A stretch of DNA of 13,506 bases from positions 1 through 13,506 of the forward strand of contig JAOTYV010000110.1 in NCBI GenBank assembly GCA_029861675.1, read 5' to 3'. This stretch comes from Alphaproteobacteria bacterium. GTDB lineage: Bacteria; Pseudomonadota; Alphaproteobacteria; UBA8366. Positions 1-7,116 of this stretch are shown in pieces. Position numbers and translations under genes: made by a program. Under the pieces are notes generated by a model. That model was not told where the DNA came from and did not search any database. It saw nothing but the letters and a program-made list of their open reading frames with translations. Every line of letters begins with the position of its first letter. Position 1 is the first letter of the stretch.

Positions 1-1283
1 TTATTGCGGTCGGTGATTTCGATCAGCGTGCCCGGCAGCGGCAGGCCCACCGACCCCTCCTTGTTCTCGCCCTCGAACGGGTTGACGGTGCAGACCGGGC
101 CGGTTTCCGTCAGCCCGTACCCTTCGACCAGTGTGCAGCCGCTCAATTCCTCAAACTTGTTCTTGATGTGCAACGGCAGCGGTGCGCCGCCGGAAATGCA
201 CAGCGCGAGGCTGGAGAGGTCATATTTGCCGACATCGCCGCTGGAATTGATCGCCGAGAACATGGTCGGCACGCCGAGGAAAACCGTCGGTTTCTGATCC
301 TCGATGGCCTTCAGGATATCCTTGACGTTGAAGCGCGGCTGCAGGATCAGCTCGCCGCCATAGTAAAGGCAGGTGTTCATCACGCCGGTCATGCCGAAGG
401 CATGAAACAGCGGCAGGATGCCGAAAAACTTCTCCGATCCGGGCGTTGCCGTTACCGCCCAGAGGCCGGTTTGCACCGTGTTCGCATAGAGGTTGGCGTG
501 GGTCAGCATGGCGCCCTTGGGCGTGCCGGTCGTCCCGCCGGTATATTGCAGCACCGCAAGATCTTCGTCGGGCTGGATCGTTACCGGTGTGGGCGCGCCA
601 TCGTTGTCGATCAGCGTTTCATAGGGCAGGTGATGCTCATCGGTGGGGATCGACGCGATTTCCTTCCGGTTCAGGAAAGCGAACAGCAGCATGCTGGGAA
701 AGGGCAGGACGTCCCGCATGCGGCAGACGACAATTTTTTCGAGCACGTCGCCCAGCAGGTCACTGGCGATTTTCGGATACAGCGTCTTGAGATTGAGGGT
801 GATCATGATCCGGGTTTCCGAATCGATGATCTGGCGGGTGATTTCCCGCTTCGCGTAGAGCGGATTGTAGTTGACCACCGTGGCGCCGGTCTTGAGCACG
901 CCGAAAAAGAAGATCACGTAGTAGGGGCAGTTCGGCAGCAGCAAACCGACCCGGTCGCCCTTGCCGATCCCCTGGGCCTGCAGGCCCTTGGCCACGCGGT
1001 TGACCAATTCGGCGACATCTTCGTAATCGTATCGTTTGCCCAGGAATTCGATGCAGGGGTTATCCGGATACGCCGCGACCGCATCGTCAAAAAGGGCTGG
1101 AAGCGGCTTGGTCTCGATCGGCGTACGCCAATCCAGGCTCGCCGGATAATTGTCTTCCCAGGGATGCCGCTCGGGCTGTTGCGGTGGCGCCGGGCGCAGA
1201 TTCCGGCCGGGCCGGAGACGCGCGAACGCGGATTTCACCGCGGCGGCCATTTTCCGAAGGCGAGGTTTGACGATTGGTCTCAA
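1..1283 (-). CDS. fadD: Long-chain fatty acid-CoA ligase (FadD-like), C-terminus cut by window edge
   Basis: Acyl-CoA synthetase of the ANL (AMP-binding) superfamily. It activates fatty acids with ATP and CoA through an acyl-adenylate and feeds beta-oxidation or lipid synthesis, usually at the inner face of the cytoplasmic membrane. About 427 residues are visible. The family is normally about 550-570, so roughly the last 130, including the C-terminal lid domain, lie beyond base 1. The P-loop motif YTGGTTGTPKG is at about residues 247-257 and the adenylate-binding motif GYGLTETGP at about 388-396. The N-terminal PWEDNYP followed by a D-W segment is typical of proteobacterial FadD. Start choice: a TTG at 1283 has a good GGAG Shine-Dalgarno 8 nt upstream and an in-frame TAG lies just before it. 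The in-frame ATG at 1250, 11 codons later, has only a weak site. The gene lies 122 bp downstream of the patatin gene on the same strand and may be co-transcribed. The family is certain; chain-length preference cannot be read. Confidence 0.93.
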   Translation of the reverse strand, partial: MRPIVKPRLRKMAAAVKSAFARLRPGRNLRPAPPQQPERHPWEDNYPASLDWRTPIETKPLPALFDDAVAAYPDNPCIEFLGKRYDYEDVAELVNRVAKGLQAQGIGKGDRVGLLLPNCPYYVIFFFGVLKTGATVVNYNPLYAKREITRQIIDSETRIMITLNLKTLYPKIASDLLGDVLEKIVVCRMRDVLPFPSMLLFAFLNRKEIASIPTDEHHLPYETLIDNDGAPTPVTIQPDEDLAVLQYTGGTTGTPKGAMLTHANLYANTVQTGLWAVTATPGSEKFFGILPLFHAFGMTGVMNTCLYYGGELILQPRFNVKDILKAIEDQKPTVFLGVPTMFSAINSSGDVGKYDLSSLALCISGGAPLPLHIKNKFEELSGCTLVEGYGLTETGPVCTVNPFEGENKEGSVGLPLPGTLIEITDRN

Positions 1284-1291
1284 GTGATTAG

Positions 1292-1302
1292 CTCCGCCTT
1301 CC
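1292..1302 (-). promoter_or_regulatory. Shine-Dalgarno region supporting a TTG start for fadD
   Basis: Read on the minus strand, this is GGAAGGCGGAG, ending 8 nt before TTG at 1283. It is clearly better than anything in front of the ATG at 1250. This is the reason the TTG start was chosen. Confidence 0.5.
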
Positions 1303-1405
1303 TAATCTAGATTCTTAAAATTTGCCGCATTGGGCTGTGGGCTTCACGCGCGGGAAAATACTCCTGTTCGTGTGCTCTTTATCTGTTGAAAAGGTTACCG
1401 AATTT

Positions 1406-2368
1406 TTAATCACCCTGGGCCCAGTTCTTCGCCTCCTGATCGGCGAACTGTATGCCGAATGCCCCCATTATGTCGATGAGTTCAGGCACCATCCGGTCTA
1501 CCGCTTTTGCACCTTCGTCGATAGCGTCTTGCGCCCGATGGAAGTCCAGGAGTCCGATATGGCCCACCCGGGGGGCAATCACAAGGTCGGGCGGCTCGCC
1601 CGCCAGGCGGCTGCGGGTGACCCGGTCAAGCAGGATGTTGAAACTGGCCGCCATGGTGCCGAACAGGTTCGGCTCTTCCGTTTCGTATCCGAAATACTGC
1701 CGCATCGCCGGGCCGATCCGTTCCGGCGTTGCCTGCCGCCGGTCCAATCCCAGGAACGGAAAGCCGCCGCCGGAATTCTGCTGTGCGCGCCGGTCCTCGG
1801 TGGCGAGCCCGCCCAGCGTGTCGCCGGTCAGGTTGACCGCGATCACCAGCCGCGCACCCATCGCCCGGCAGGTCGACACCGGCACCGGATTGACCAGCGC
1901 TCCGTCGATCAGCCAGCGCCCGTCGAGTTTCACCGGCTTGAAGATGCCCGGCAGTGAAATCGAGGCGCGGATGGCGTCGATCAGCCGGCCTTCGTCGATC
2001 CAGACCTCATGGCCGGTCGCCAGTTCCGCCGCCACGCCGGCGAAGGGGGTCGCCAATTCTTCGATGCGGGTATTGCCCAGCTCGCGTTCCAATTCCCGCA
2101 ACAGGCGCTTGCCGCCGATGATGCCGCTGTCGGCAAAGGTGAAATCGAGCAGCTGGACCATGCGGAACCGGGTCAGCATGCCGGCGAATCCGGCCAGTGT
2201 CTCCATCTTCTGGGCGAGGTAGAAGCCGCCGACCAGCGCCCCCATGGAGGTACCGCAGATCAGGTCGGGATAAATGCCGAGCTCGGATAGCCGCCGCAGC
2301 ACGCCAATATGCGCCCATCCGCGGGCTACTCCGCCCCCCAGCGCAAACCCAATTCTCGGTCCGCTCAT
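1406..2368 (-). CDS. Patatin-like phospholipase (RssA/YchK-type)
   Basis: Cytosolic patatin-family serine hydrolase with a Ser-Asp dyad, 320 residues, expected to release fatty acids from phospholipids or other acyl esters. The oxyanion-hole loop GGGVARG is at residues 11-17. The nucleophile elbow GTSMG holds Ser41. The second catalytic residue is Asp155 in the DGALVNP motif. SISLPGIF (136-143) is also typical of the family. No signal peptide or membrane helix is seen, which fits the short RssA-type bacterial patatins. The frame stays open further upstream, to an ATG at 2443, but homology begins at MSGPRIGFALGGG, so ATG 2368 is preferred; its ribosome binding site is weak. The gene lies 122 bp upstream of fadD on the same strand, so released fatty acids could be passed to CoA activation. 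It is divergent from the GST gene. The true substrate is unknown. Confidence 0.92.
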   Translation of the reverse strand: MSGPRIGFALGGGVARGWAHIGVLRRLSELGIYPDLICGTSMGALVGGFYLAQKMETLAGFAGMLTRFRMVQLLDFTFADSGIIGGKRLLRELERELGNTRIEELATPFAGVAAELATGHEVWIDEGRLIDAIRASISLPGIFKPVKLDGRWLIDGALVNPVPVSTCRAMGARLVIAVNLTGDTLGGLATEDRRAQQNSGGGFPFLGLDRRQATPERIGPAMRQYFGYETEEPNLFGTMAASFNILLDRVTRSRLAGEPPDLVIAPRVGHIGLLDFHRAQDAIDEGAKAVDRMVPELIDIMGAFGIQFADQEAKNWAQGD

Positions 2369-2493
2369 GATCGCGCTCTGCGTCCTCTGGAATCGGCAAT
2401 TTCCGCCCCGGAATGGGCCGGAATTCCGACTGTTCGCCGGCAAATCCTGATACCGGCGGATCGGCTTGGGATGGTAACAACCGCATGATTTCT

Positions 2494-2515
2494 ATTTTAT
2501 TAAGATTGATAAAAT
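2494..2515. repeat. AT-rich 7-bp inverted repeat between divergent genes, possible operator or promoter element
   Basis: ATTTTAT (2494-2500) and ATAAAAT (2509-2515) form a perfect inverted repeat with an 8-bp spacer. It sits in an unusually AT-rich patch of an otherwise GC-rich window, 53-74 bp before the GST start codon and about 126-147 bp before the patatin start. The position and symmetry would suit a dimeric regulator site or a promoter for the GST gene. No convincing -35/-10 pair could be assigned. Confidence 0.3.
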
Positions 2516-2567
2516 TTAGCGAAAAACCGGGCCGATCCGGCCGGGACAACGAAGGCGGGAGGGCAGG

Positions 2568-3200
2568 ATGCTCAAGCTCTACAGCATGGACTTCAATTCG
2601 GCGGGGCAGCGGGTGCGGACCGCGCTGCACCTAAAAGCCATTCCCTTCGAGTATATCTCGGTACGGGAAATCGGCTGGGACGCCTATCGCGGCGTGAACC
2701 CGCAAGGGCTGATGCCGACACTCGACGTGGACGGCCAGCTATTCGCCCAATCGACCGCCATCCTGGAATATCTCGAGGAAACCCATCCCGCCCCGCCGCT
2801 GCTGCCGGCCGATCCGGTCGCGCGCGGCCGGATGCGGGCCTTCGCGCAGTTCGTTGGCAGCGACATGCACCCGCTGCACGTCAGCCGGGTGCGCAACCGC
2901 CTGAAAGACGCCCATGGCGCGACCGAGGAACAGACCCATGAATGGTACCGGCACTGGGTGACGACCGGGCTGACCGCACTCGAGGAACTGCTGCGCCGCC
3001 GCCCGGACCCGAGCCCGTTCTGCTATGGCGAGACCCCGACGATGGCCGACCTTTATCTGATCCCGGAAGTCATGAACGGCCGCCGCTACGGCACGGATAT
3101 GACGCCGTTCCCGCTGATCGCCGGGATCGACGAGGCCTGCCGCGCGCTGCCCGCCTTTCAGGCCGGCATGCCGGAGCGGCAGCCGGATTTTGGCGGCTAG
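2568..3200 (+). CDS. Maleylacetoacetate isomerase-like zeta-class glutathione S-transferase
   Basis: Two-domain cytosolic GST of 210 residues, the usual length for zeta-class enzymes. MaiA isomerises maleylacetoacetate to fumarylacetoacetate in tyrosine/homogentisate breakdown, using glutathione as cofactor. The N-terminal thioredoxin-like domain (about 1-83) carries NPQGLMPTL and QSTAILEYLEETHP, typical of MaiA. The all-helical domain (about 88-210) has the zeta-like DMHPLHVSRVRN and ends in PERQPD, as MaiA proteins do. The active-site loop is altered: the zeta consensus SSxxxRVR reads N10-S11-A-G-Q-R-V-R, so the first catalytic Ser is Asn and one Ser is kept. A GGGAGG site lies just upstream of the ATG. 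No other tyrosine-catabolism gene is visible nearby, so a different glutathione-dependent isomerisation or conjugation is possible. Confidence 0.88.
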   Translation: MLKLYSMDFNSAGQRVRTALHLKAIPFEYISVREIGWDAYRGVNPQGLMPTLDVDGQLFAQSTAILEYLEETHPAPPLLPADPVARGRMRAFAQFVGSDMHPLHVSRVRNRLKDAHGATEEQTHEWYRHWVTTGLTALEELLRRRPDPSPFCYGETPTMADLYLIPEVMNGRRYGTDMTPFPLIAGIDEACRALPAFQAGMPERQPDFGG

Positions 3201-3626
3201 GAGTGACCTGCCCCTGATCGGTGGTCCAGTTGGTGTGAGAGAGCCCGGACGGTTTGAGCTTGCCCCGAACGTTGCGCCGGGATGTCCGCGTTTCTGCGGA
3301 TTTGGTCCGCGTGCGCTTAATGGGCGCGAATCCTCTTAATACTTAGGTCTTTGCCCTTTCTTGAGCTATCTGAATGGGTTTTAATAAACTTGTTTCCGTA
3401 GCGCCGCGCACTTGATGGTGCGGCGATCAGGCCTCGGACCGGACATTGCCGGTGGCGGTGGGAATTGTCCGATCGTGCATGTCTTTCATGCCTGCCGGGT
3501 GCCCCGATACCCAACTCTAGGGTTCTCGCTTTTCCGATAATCAGGGCGGTTAAGTTAAGAACGTTTTGGGTTGCCGGGTCCGACCGATGGTCTTATCGCC
3601 TCCACTCCGGATGGAAGAACCGAACG
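3201..3626. other. Non-coding gap between the GST and lipoprotein genes
   Basis: There is no convincing gene in 426 bp. The short open frames on both strands have no family features and no ribosome binding sites. The interval from about 3320 to 3400 is visibly richer in A/T than the flanking genes. Small inverted repeats occur at 3285-3300 (TCCGC/GCGGA), 3402-3425 (bulged, CGCCGCGCAC against GTGCGGCG) and 3477-3491 (GCATG/CATGC). None is followed by a clear T-tract. The promoter of the downstream lipoprotein gene presumably lies here but could not be assigned. Confidence 0.5.
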
Positions 3627-4121
3627 ATGACCAATTTGAGAATTGTATGCACACTGGTTGTGTTGATCGCTGTGGTGGGCTGTGAATCCTATGCCGAACG
3701 CGAGTATGTGAGCATGGCGGCAGTCGCCCCGCTGCTTGAATTGAAAATTGGCGACAACAAGACGCAAACCCCGCCGACGGCGCCGGGTACCCTGTTGGGC
3801 TCGTACCGGGGAAGCGCGGTCGGCAGCTCATTGGATGCCGCAGACCGTCGTTATGCCGAACAGGCCGCGAAGAAAGGCCTCGGGACATGGCCGGACAAGT
3901 ACACCACGCGCTGGAGCAACCCGGACACTGGCCATACCGGAACCTTCACGCCGATTAATTCGTATCTGTCGGACGACCGTCTGCGCTGTCGGGACTACGA
4001 ACAGAGCATTACGGCAATAGGGCAATCGCAAAGCGATTATGGTACCGCCTGTGAGACAGATGCCGGCTCGTGGCGGGTGGTTGAAACACCGGTTCGACGC
4101 GCCCTTCGCCGCCGTCGCTGA
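3627..4121 (+). CDS. Lipoprotein with 17-kDa surface-antigen-type domain
   Basis: Predicted envelope lipoprotein of 164 residues. The lipoprotein signal peptide has a VVGC lipobox with Cys19. The rest matches the Rickettsia 17-kDa surface antigen/RT0821-type family: GSSLDAADRRYAEQA (66-80), then W96-x-NPDTGHTGT, CRDYEQS (121-127), YGTAC (138-142) and GSWRVVE (147-153). Two conserved cysteines, C121 and C142, may pair. Family members usually carry a long glycine zipper after the lipobox. Here only GTLLGSYRGSAVG (54-66) remains, so the zipper is short and degenerate. The C-terminus ends in an Arg-rich tail. ATG 3627 is chosen because it places the signal peptide at the N-terminus; the frame extends further upstream but only with unlikely residues. 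It is convergent with the SPOR lipoprotein gene, 57 bp apart. The molecular role of the family is not established. Confidence 0.85.
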   Translation: MTNLRIVCTLVVLIAVVGCESYAEREYVSMAAVAPLLELKIGDNKTQTPPTAPGTLLGSYRGSAVGSSLDAADRRYAEQAAKKGLGTWPDKYTTRWSNPDTGHTGTFTPINSYLSDDRLRCRDYEQSITAIGQSQSDYGTACETDAGSWRVVETPVRRALRRRR

Positions 4122-4178
4122 GAATCGTCGCTGGTTTTCAGGCCGCATCGGCGGCGGGCGGCGTTGATACGGCGCACG

Positions 4179-5348
4179 TTATCGCTTGATCGTCAGGCAG
4201 CCCTGGTTCTTTTCCTTTAGGGCGGCGCACACCGAGCGCGCTTTCTTCAATGATTGATACTGGCCGGTCTGGACACGATAGAAGGTACCCCGTCCCGCGA
4301 TCGCGCGTTTTTCCAACCGCAACTTCTTATCCCCGAGCTGCTCATGAAAGGCTTTCTGTAATCGCGTCCATTCTTTGCGCGCGACTATCGGCGAGTTGAG
4401 CGATGACAATTGAACGAGATAGCGTCCGCCCGCCCCGGTTTCCGGCTTCGACAAGGACCGGGCGCGTCGCGTTCCCGCTGCGGTTCCGGGCTCGGCAGAT
4501 GCCCCTGCCGCGGTCGATGACGATCGCCGGGTCTTTGGGCGTCTCTTTGATTTTGCAGACGCCATGGCGCTGGAGGGTTTACGGCGCGCGGCAGCCGGCG
4601 CCGGCTTTTTCGAGACGGCCTGCTGCCGGTCCGCCAAGGCTACGACCAGCGACGACCGGTCGATCAATGCTTCAGACCACCCGCGCGGGAGCGAACTGTG
4701 ATCCTTTGCGGCTATTCTTTCGCCCTTCCCCAAGGCGAAGGATTGTAGGCTGCGGACATCCGGTCGTGTGTTCGACCCGCCATAAGTGATCGAAACGGTC
4801 GTATTGATTGCCGGCGCATAGTAGCCTTGGGCTTTATATCCGTCGCTGCGTTGGCAGAGCACCGGAACGGTCGCGAACCGCCCTGCCGGCACGTGGACTT
4901 GCTGTGGACGGCCGGTATAACAGCGCCATTCGAATTGCGTCGGTCCCGTGTTCTCTCCAAGGCGAACGACCTCTTTGTAGGTCATGTTGCTGCCCGCCTG
5001 CAGCGGAAACATGCTGCCATTCCATTCAAGGAATTTTCGGGTTGCTTGTGGATTGTCGGCAACGGTCCATTCGATCGGCGGCAGCAGCGGATCGAACGCG
5101 GTCAGCTGACTGTTGCCGAGCGAGCTCTTCCATCGAATGAGGTCATTCTTGATACTGACAACCGTCCAGGTTTCTTTCGGATTGTCATAGGTGTAGCTAT
5201 CGCCGACTCCGTAGGTCGGAATTTCTGCAGGGGGTAACGCAGTACGGAGGGGTTTAGTCTTCGGCACCGCGTCGTCATTGCCGAAGAATGAACAGGCGGC
5301 AAGCACCATCGATAAGATTAATATCGGCAATATCGGCCGATGCACCAT
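4179..5348 (-). CDS. SPOR-domain lipoprotein with unassigned N-terminal domain
   Basis: Predicted exported lipoprotein of 389 residues. The signal peptide ends in an LAAC lipobox with Cys19. About residues 40-235 form a globular domain I do not recognise, beginning YGVGDSYTYDN and containing two cysteines in FEWRCYTG and VPVLCQRSD. About 245-307 is a basic, Ala/Pro/Ser-rich low-complexity linker, as expected for a periplasm-spanning segment. The C-terminal 82 residues (308-389, starting GRYLVQLSS, with FYRVQTGQY) form a SPOR domain. SPOR domains bind denuded peptidoglycan and often localise proteins to the division septum, so a role in septal wall metabolism or outer-membrane tethering is inferred. 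ATG 5348 is chosen because it sits directly before the signal peptide; the frame continues upstream with no sensible sequence. It is convergent with the other lipoprotein gene. Confidence 0.85.
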   Translation of the reverse strand: MVHRPILPILILSMVLAACSFFGNDDAVPKTKPLRTALPPAEIPTYGVGDSYTYDNPKETWTVVSIKNDLIRWKSSLGNSQLTAFDPLLPPIEWTVADNPQATRKFLEWNGSMFPLQAGSNMTYKEVVRLGENTGPTQFEWRCYTGRPQQVHVPAGRFATVPVLCQRSDGYKAQGYYAPAINTTVSITYGGSNTRPDVRSLQSFALGKGERIAAKDHSSLPRGWSEALIDRSSLVVALADRQQAVSKKPAPAAARRKPSSAMASAKSKRRPKTRRSSSTAAGASAEPGTAAGTRRARSLSKPETGAGGRYLVQLSSLNSPIVARKEWTRLQKAFHEQLGDKKLRLEKRAIAGRGTFYRVQTGQYQSLKKARSVCAALKEKNQGCLTIKR

Positions 5349-5872
5349 GGCATTGATCCCACAAAGAATTAAACCCCGGCCATGAGTCTTGAATGGCGGC
5401 TCCCTCAAAGCAAAAGAACGTTTGGGGTAACGACATAGAATCCCGTTATATTTAGGGATGGCCCATCCGAAAGCAATTGACTTTGTCGAAAGAGTAGGGC
5501 GTACCCCGTATGGATGTGTCGTTGAAGTCCGTGCCATTTGGGCGATTGGCCACGGCACCTTTACCTGCCTCCACGGCTGCCTTACGCGTTGCCCGGAGAA
5601 CTCATCAAACGACCGCGCGACGTTGCTCGGCCGCTTGACGGAACGTCTCCGGTAAACCACCGCTTGGCAAACTCCGTTTTTTACCGTGGAGTGAAAATCG
5701 GCTACAGCGGCGGTGAGTCCGCACATGACCCGAAACGGTCTAATTTGACTACCGGTGAGTTTGCGGGGGTTATCAGGCGGCTCCGGCAGCTTGTTTTAGC
5801 GGCATGTCAGTGGTGGCCCAAAGGTGGCCCACACAGATTTCGTAAGAACCACGCCTCTCCTAACGATTACCT
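5349..5872. other. Long non-coding gap downstream of the amidase and upstream of the SPOR lipoprotein
   Basis: I find no supportable gene in 524 bp. The open frames at 5458-5655 and 5538-5876 (plus strand) lack ribosome binding sites and any family resemblance. It must hold the promoter of the SPOR lipoprotein gene and the 3' end of the amidase transcript. Visible structure: a near-tandem repeat of GGTGGCCCA (5812-5820 and 5823-5831), a GACC/GGTC mini-hairpin around 5727-5740, and ACTCC/GGAGT (5671-5692). It may be an intergenic repeat or a decayed insertion. Confidence 0.4.
5812..5831. repeat. Near-tandem pair of GGTGGCCCA
   Basis: Two identical 9-mers are separated by 2 bp (AA), about 41 bp before the amidase stop codon in window coordinates. 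On the minus strand this is transcript sequence just past the amidase end. There is no obvious function; it could be remnant sequence or part of a 3' structure. Confidence 0.6.
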
Positions 5873-6820
5873 CTAAGCCCCGTGCAGCGCCGCCTTCGGC
5901 AGCATCACGTGGATGCCGCTGTGGACGTTGACGATCTGGCTGACATGCAGGTCGGCGGCGATCGAGCAGAGCGTGTAGGCGTCTTCCCTCGACAGGTTCG
6001 ATTTCTGCTGGATCAGGGCGATCATCTCGCGTAGCGCGTGTTTCGCCGCGTTGTCGAGCACCGGGTCGATGCCGATGGTGATGTAGTGGGTGTCGGTCTC
6101 GGCGCGCGGCATGCTCAGCGGCGTGTTCTTGTGCAGATGCAGCTCGAAGTCGCCGCTCAGGCAGGTCTCGATGGCGGTGACGCAGACCTCGCCGTCGCCC
6201 TGCGCCGCGTGGCCGTCGCCGGCGGAGAACAGCGCGCCGTCGTTGAACACCGGCAGGTAGAGCGTGCAGCCCGCGCCGAGCGCCTTGATGTCGAGGTTGC
6301 CGCCGTGGCGGCGCGGGATGATCGAGGTGACGCGGCCCCATTCCGGCGGCGGGGCCACGCCCATCACGCCGAAGAACGGGTCGAGCGGCAGGTCGACGCC
6401 CCAGGGCAGGTTGGCCACCTTCTTCTTCTTGTCGAGCCGGATGTGCAGCAGCCGGGTCTCGTGGAAGTCGTCCGGCAGTGCGCCGGAGAGCGGCCGGATG
6501 CGGTTCCAACCCCAGTTCTGGCGCAGCCGCACGTCTTTGATGCGCACTTCCAGCATGTCGCCGGGCCGCGCGCCCTTGACCGCCACCGGGCCGGTCATGA
6601 TGTGGCCGGCGCCGCCGGGCGCCAATGCTTCGTGGATTGTCAGATGTTCCGGCAGGATCTCGAACCCGTCGCCGGCCGGCAGGATGTCCGGCCCGCCTGA
6701 AACGGTGTGCAGGGTGACCGTGTCGCCCGAGTTCACCTCGATCAGCGGTTTGAGCGCCGCGTCGAAGAAAGCCCAATGCACGGTGTCCGGGCTGGGGTGG
6801 AGTTCGTGATGGGCGGGCAT
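5873..6820 (-). CDS. Acetamidase/formamidase family metal-dependent amidase
   Basis: Member of the FmdA/AmdA family, 315 residues, near the usual 300-320 for the short form. These enzymes hydrolyse formamide, acetamide or similar short amides to ammonia and the acid in the cytosol. The family hallmark GDGHAAQGDGE is at about residues 201-211, with metal-ligand candidates Asp202, His204 and Glu211. Other typical stretches are TVHWAFFD near the N-terminus, GNLDIKALGAG and PHHITI-like THYITIGIDP. There is no signal peptide. The start at ATG 6820 is supported by an AAGGAG 7 nt upstream; the frame runs 19 codons further up but without such a site. It is divergent from the DUF1289 gene, 74 bp apart. 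No amide transporter or regulator is adjacent, so the natural amide is unknown. Confidence 0.92.
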   Translation of the reverse strand: MPAHHELHPSPDTVHWAFFDAALKPLIEVNSGDTVTLHTVSGGPDILPAGDGFEILPEHLTIHEALAPGGAGHIMTGPVAVKGARPGDMLEVRIKDVRLRQNWGWNRIRPLSGALPDDFHETRLLHIRLDKKKKVANLPWGVDLPLDPFFGVMGVAPPPEWGRVTSIIPRRHGGNLDIKALGAGCTLYLPVFNDGALFSAGDGHAAQGDGEVCVTAIETCLSGDFELHLHKNTPLSMPRAETDTHYITIGIDPVLDNAAKHALREMIALIQQKSNLSREDAYTLCSIAADLHVSQIVNVHSGIHVMLPKAALHGA

Positions 6821-6894
6821 GGCGGGGCTCCTTGCTGCATGATAGGATCGCGGGTTAAGAATAGCGCGATAACGCACCGGAAAGGCAGTCCTTC

Positions 6895-7104
6895 ATGGCC
6901 ACCGCCTGGCATAAGATCGAGACGCCCTGCAAGGGCATTTGCTACGTCCGCAAGCTGGATGGCGAGATGCTGTGCTCCGGCTGCCTGCGCCGCCAGGAAG
7001 AGATCGACGGCTGGTACGAACTCACCGATGCCGAGCGCCGCACAATCATGGACGAGCTGCCGGCGCGCAATCCCAAGCAATGGCGGCTGATGAATCCGGA
7101 ATAG
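6895..7104 (+). CDS. DUF1289 small four-cysteine protein
   Basis: Small protein of 69 residues of the DUF1289 family, common in Proteobacteria. The conserved pattern is present: PCKGIC (Cys12, Cys16), then CSGC (Cys27, Cys30), followed by the W-x-x-L-TDAERRTIMDELPAR segment. The four cysteines could bind zinc or an iron-sulfur cluster, but I know of no demonstrated function. A GGAAAGG site lies about 9 nt before the ATG. It is divergent from the amidase and ends 12 bp from the toxin stop codon (convergent). Family assignment is confident; role unknown. Confidence 0.9.
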   Translation: MATAWHKIETPCKGICYVRKLDGEMLCSGCLRRQEEIDGWYELTDAERRTIMDELPARNPKQWRLMNPE

Positions 7105-7116
7105 GGCCGGCGGGTT

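Noticed and set aside
168..1310. A 380-codon open frame on the plus strand opposite fadD
   Set aside because: It is antisense to a gene with intact ANL-family motifs. Its translation is rich in Arg, His and Gly without domain features, as expected for a shadow frame in GC-rich DNA.
3285..3300. Possible Rho-independent terminator after the GST gene (TCCGC/GCGGA hairpin)
   Set aside because: The stem is only 5 bp and is followed by just three T residues, so it is too weak to call.
4122..4178. Bidirectional terminator between the convergent lipoprotein genes
   Set aside because: A small GCCGC/GCGGC inverted repeat is present, but there is no T-tract on either strand.
5538..5876. A 112-codon plus-strand frame in the gap before the amidase end
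   Set aside because: It has no ribosome binding site and no recognisable residues. Its composition resembles random translation.
5796..6776. A 326-codon minus-strand frame overlapping the amidase
   Set aside because: It overlaps the amidase in another frame on the same strand. Its translation is Arg/Ala/Pro-rich and shows no family. The amidase frame has the family hallmark and a strong ribosome binding site.
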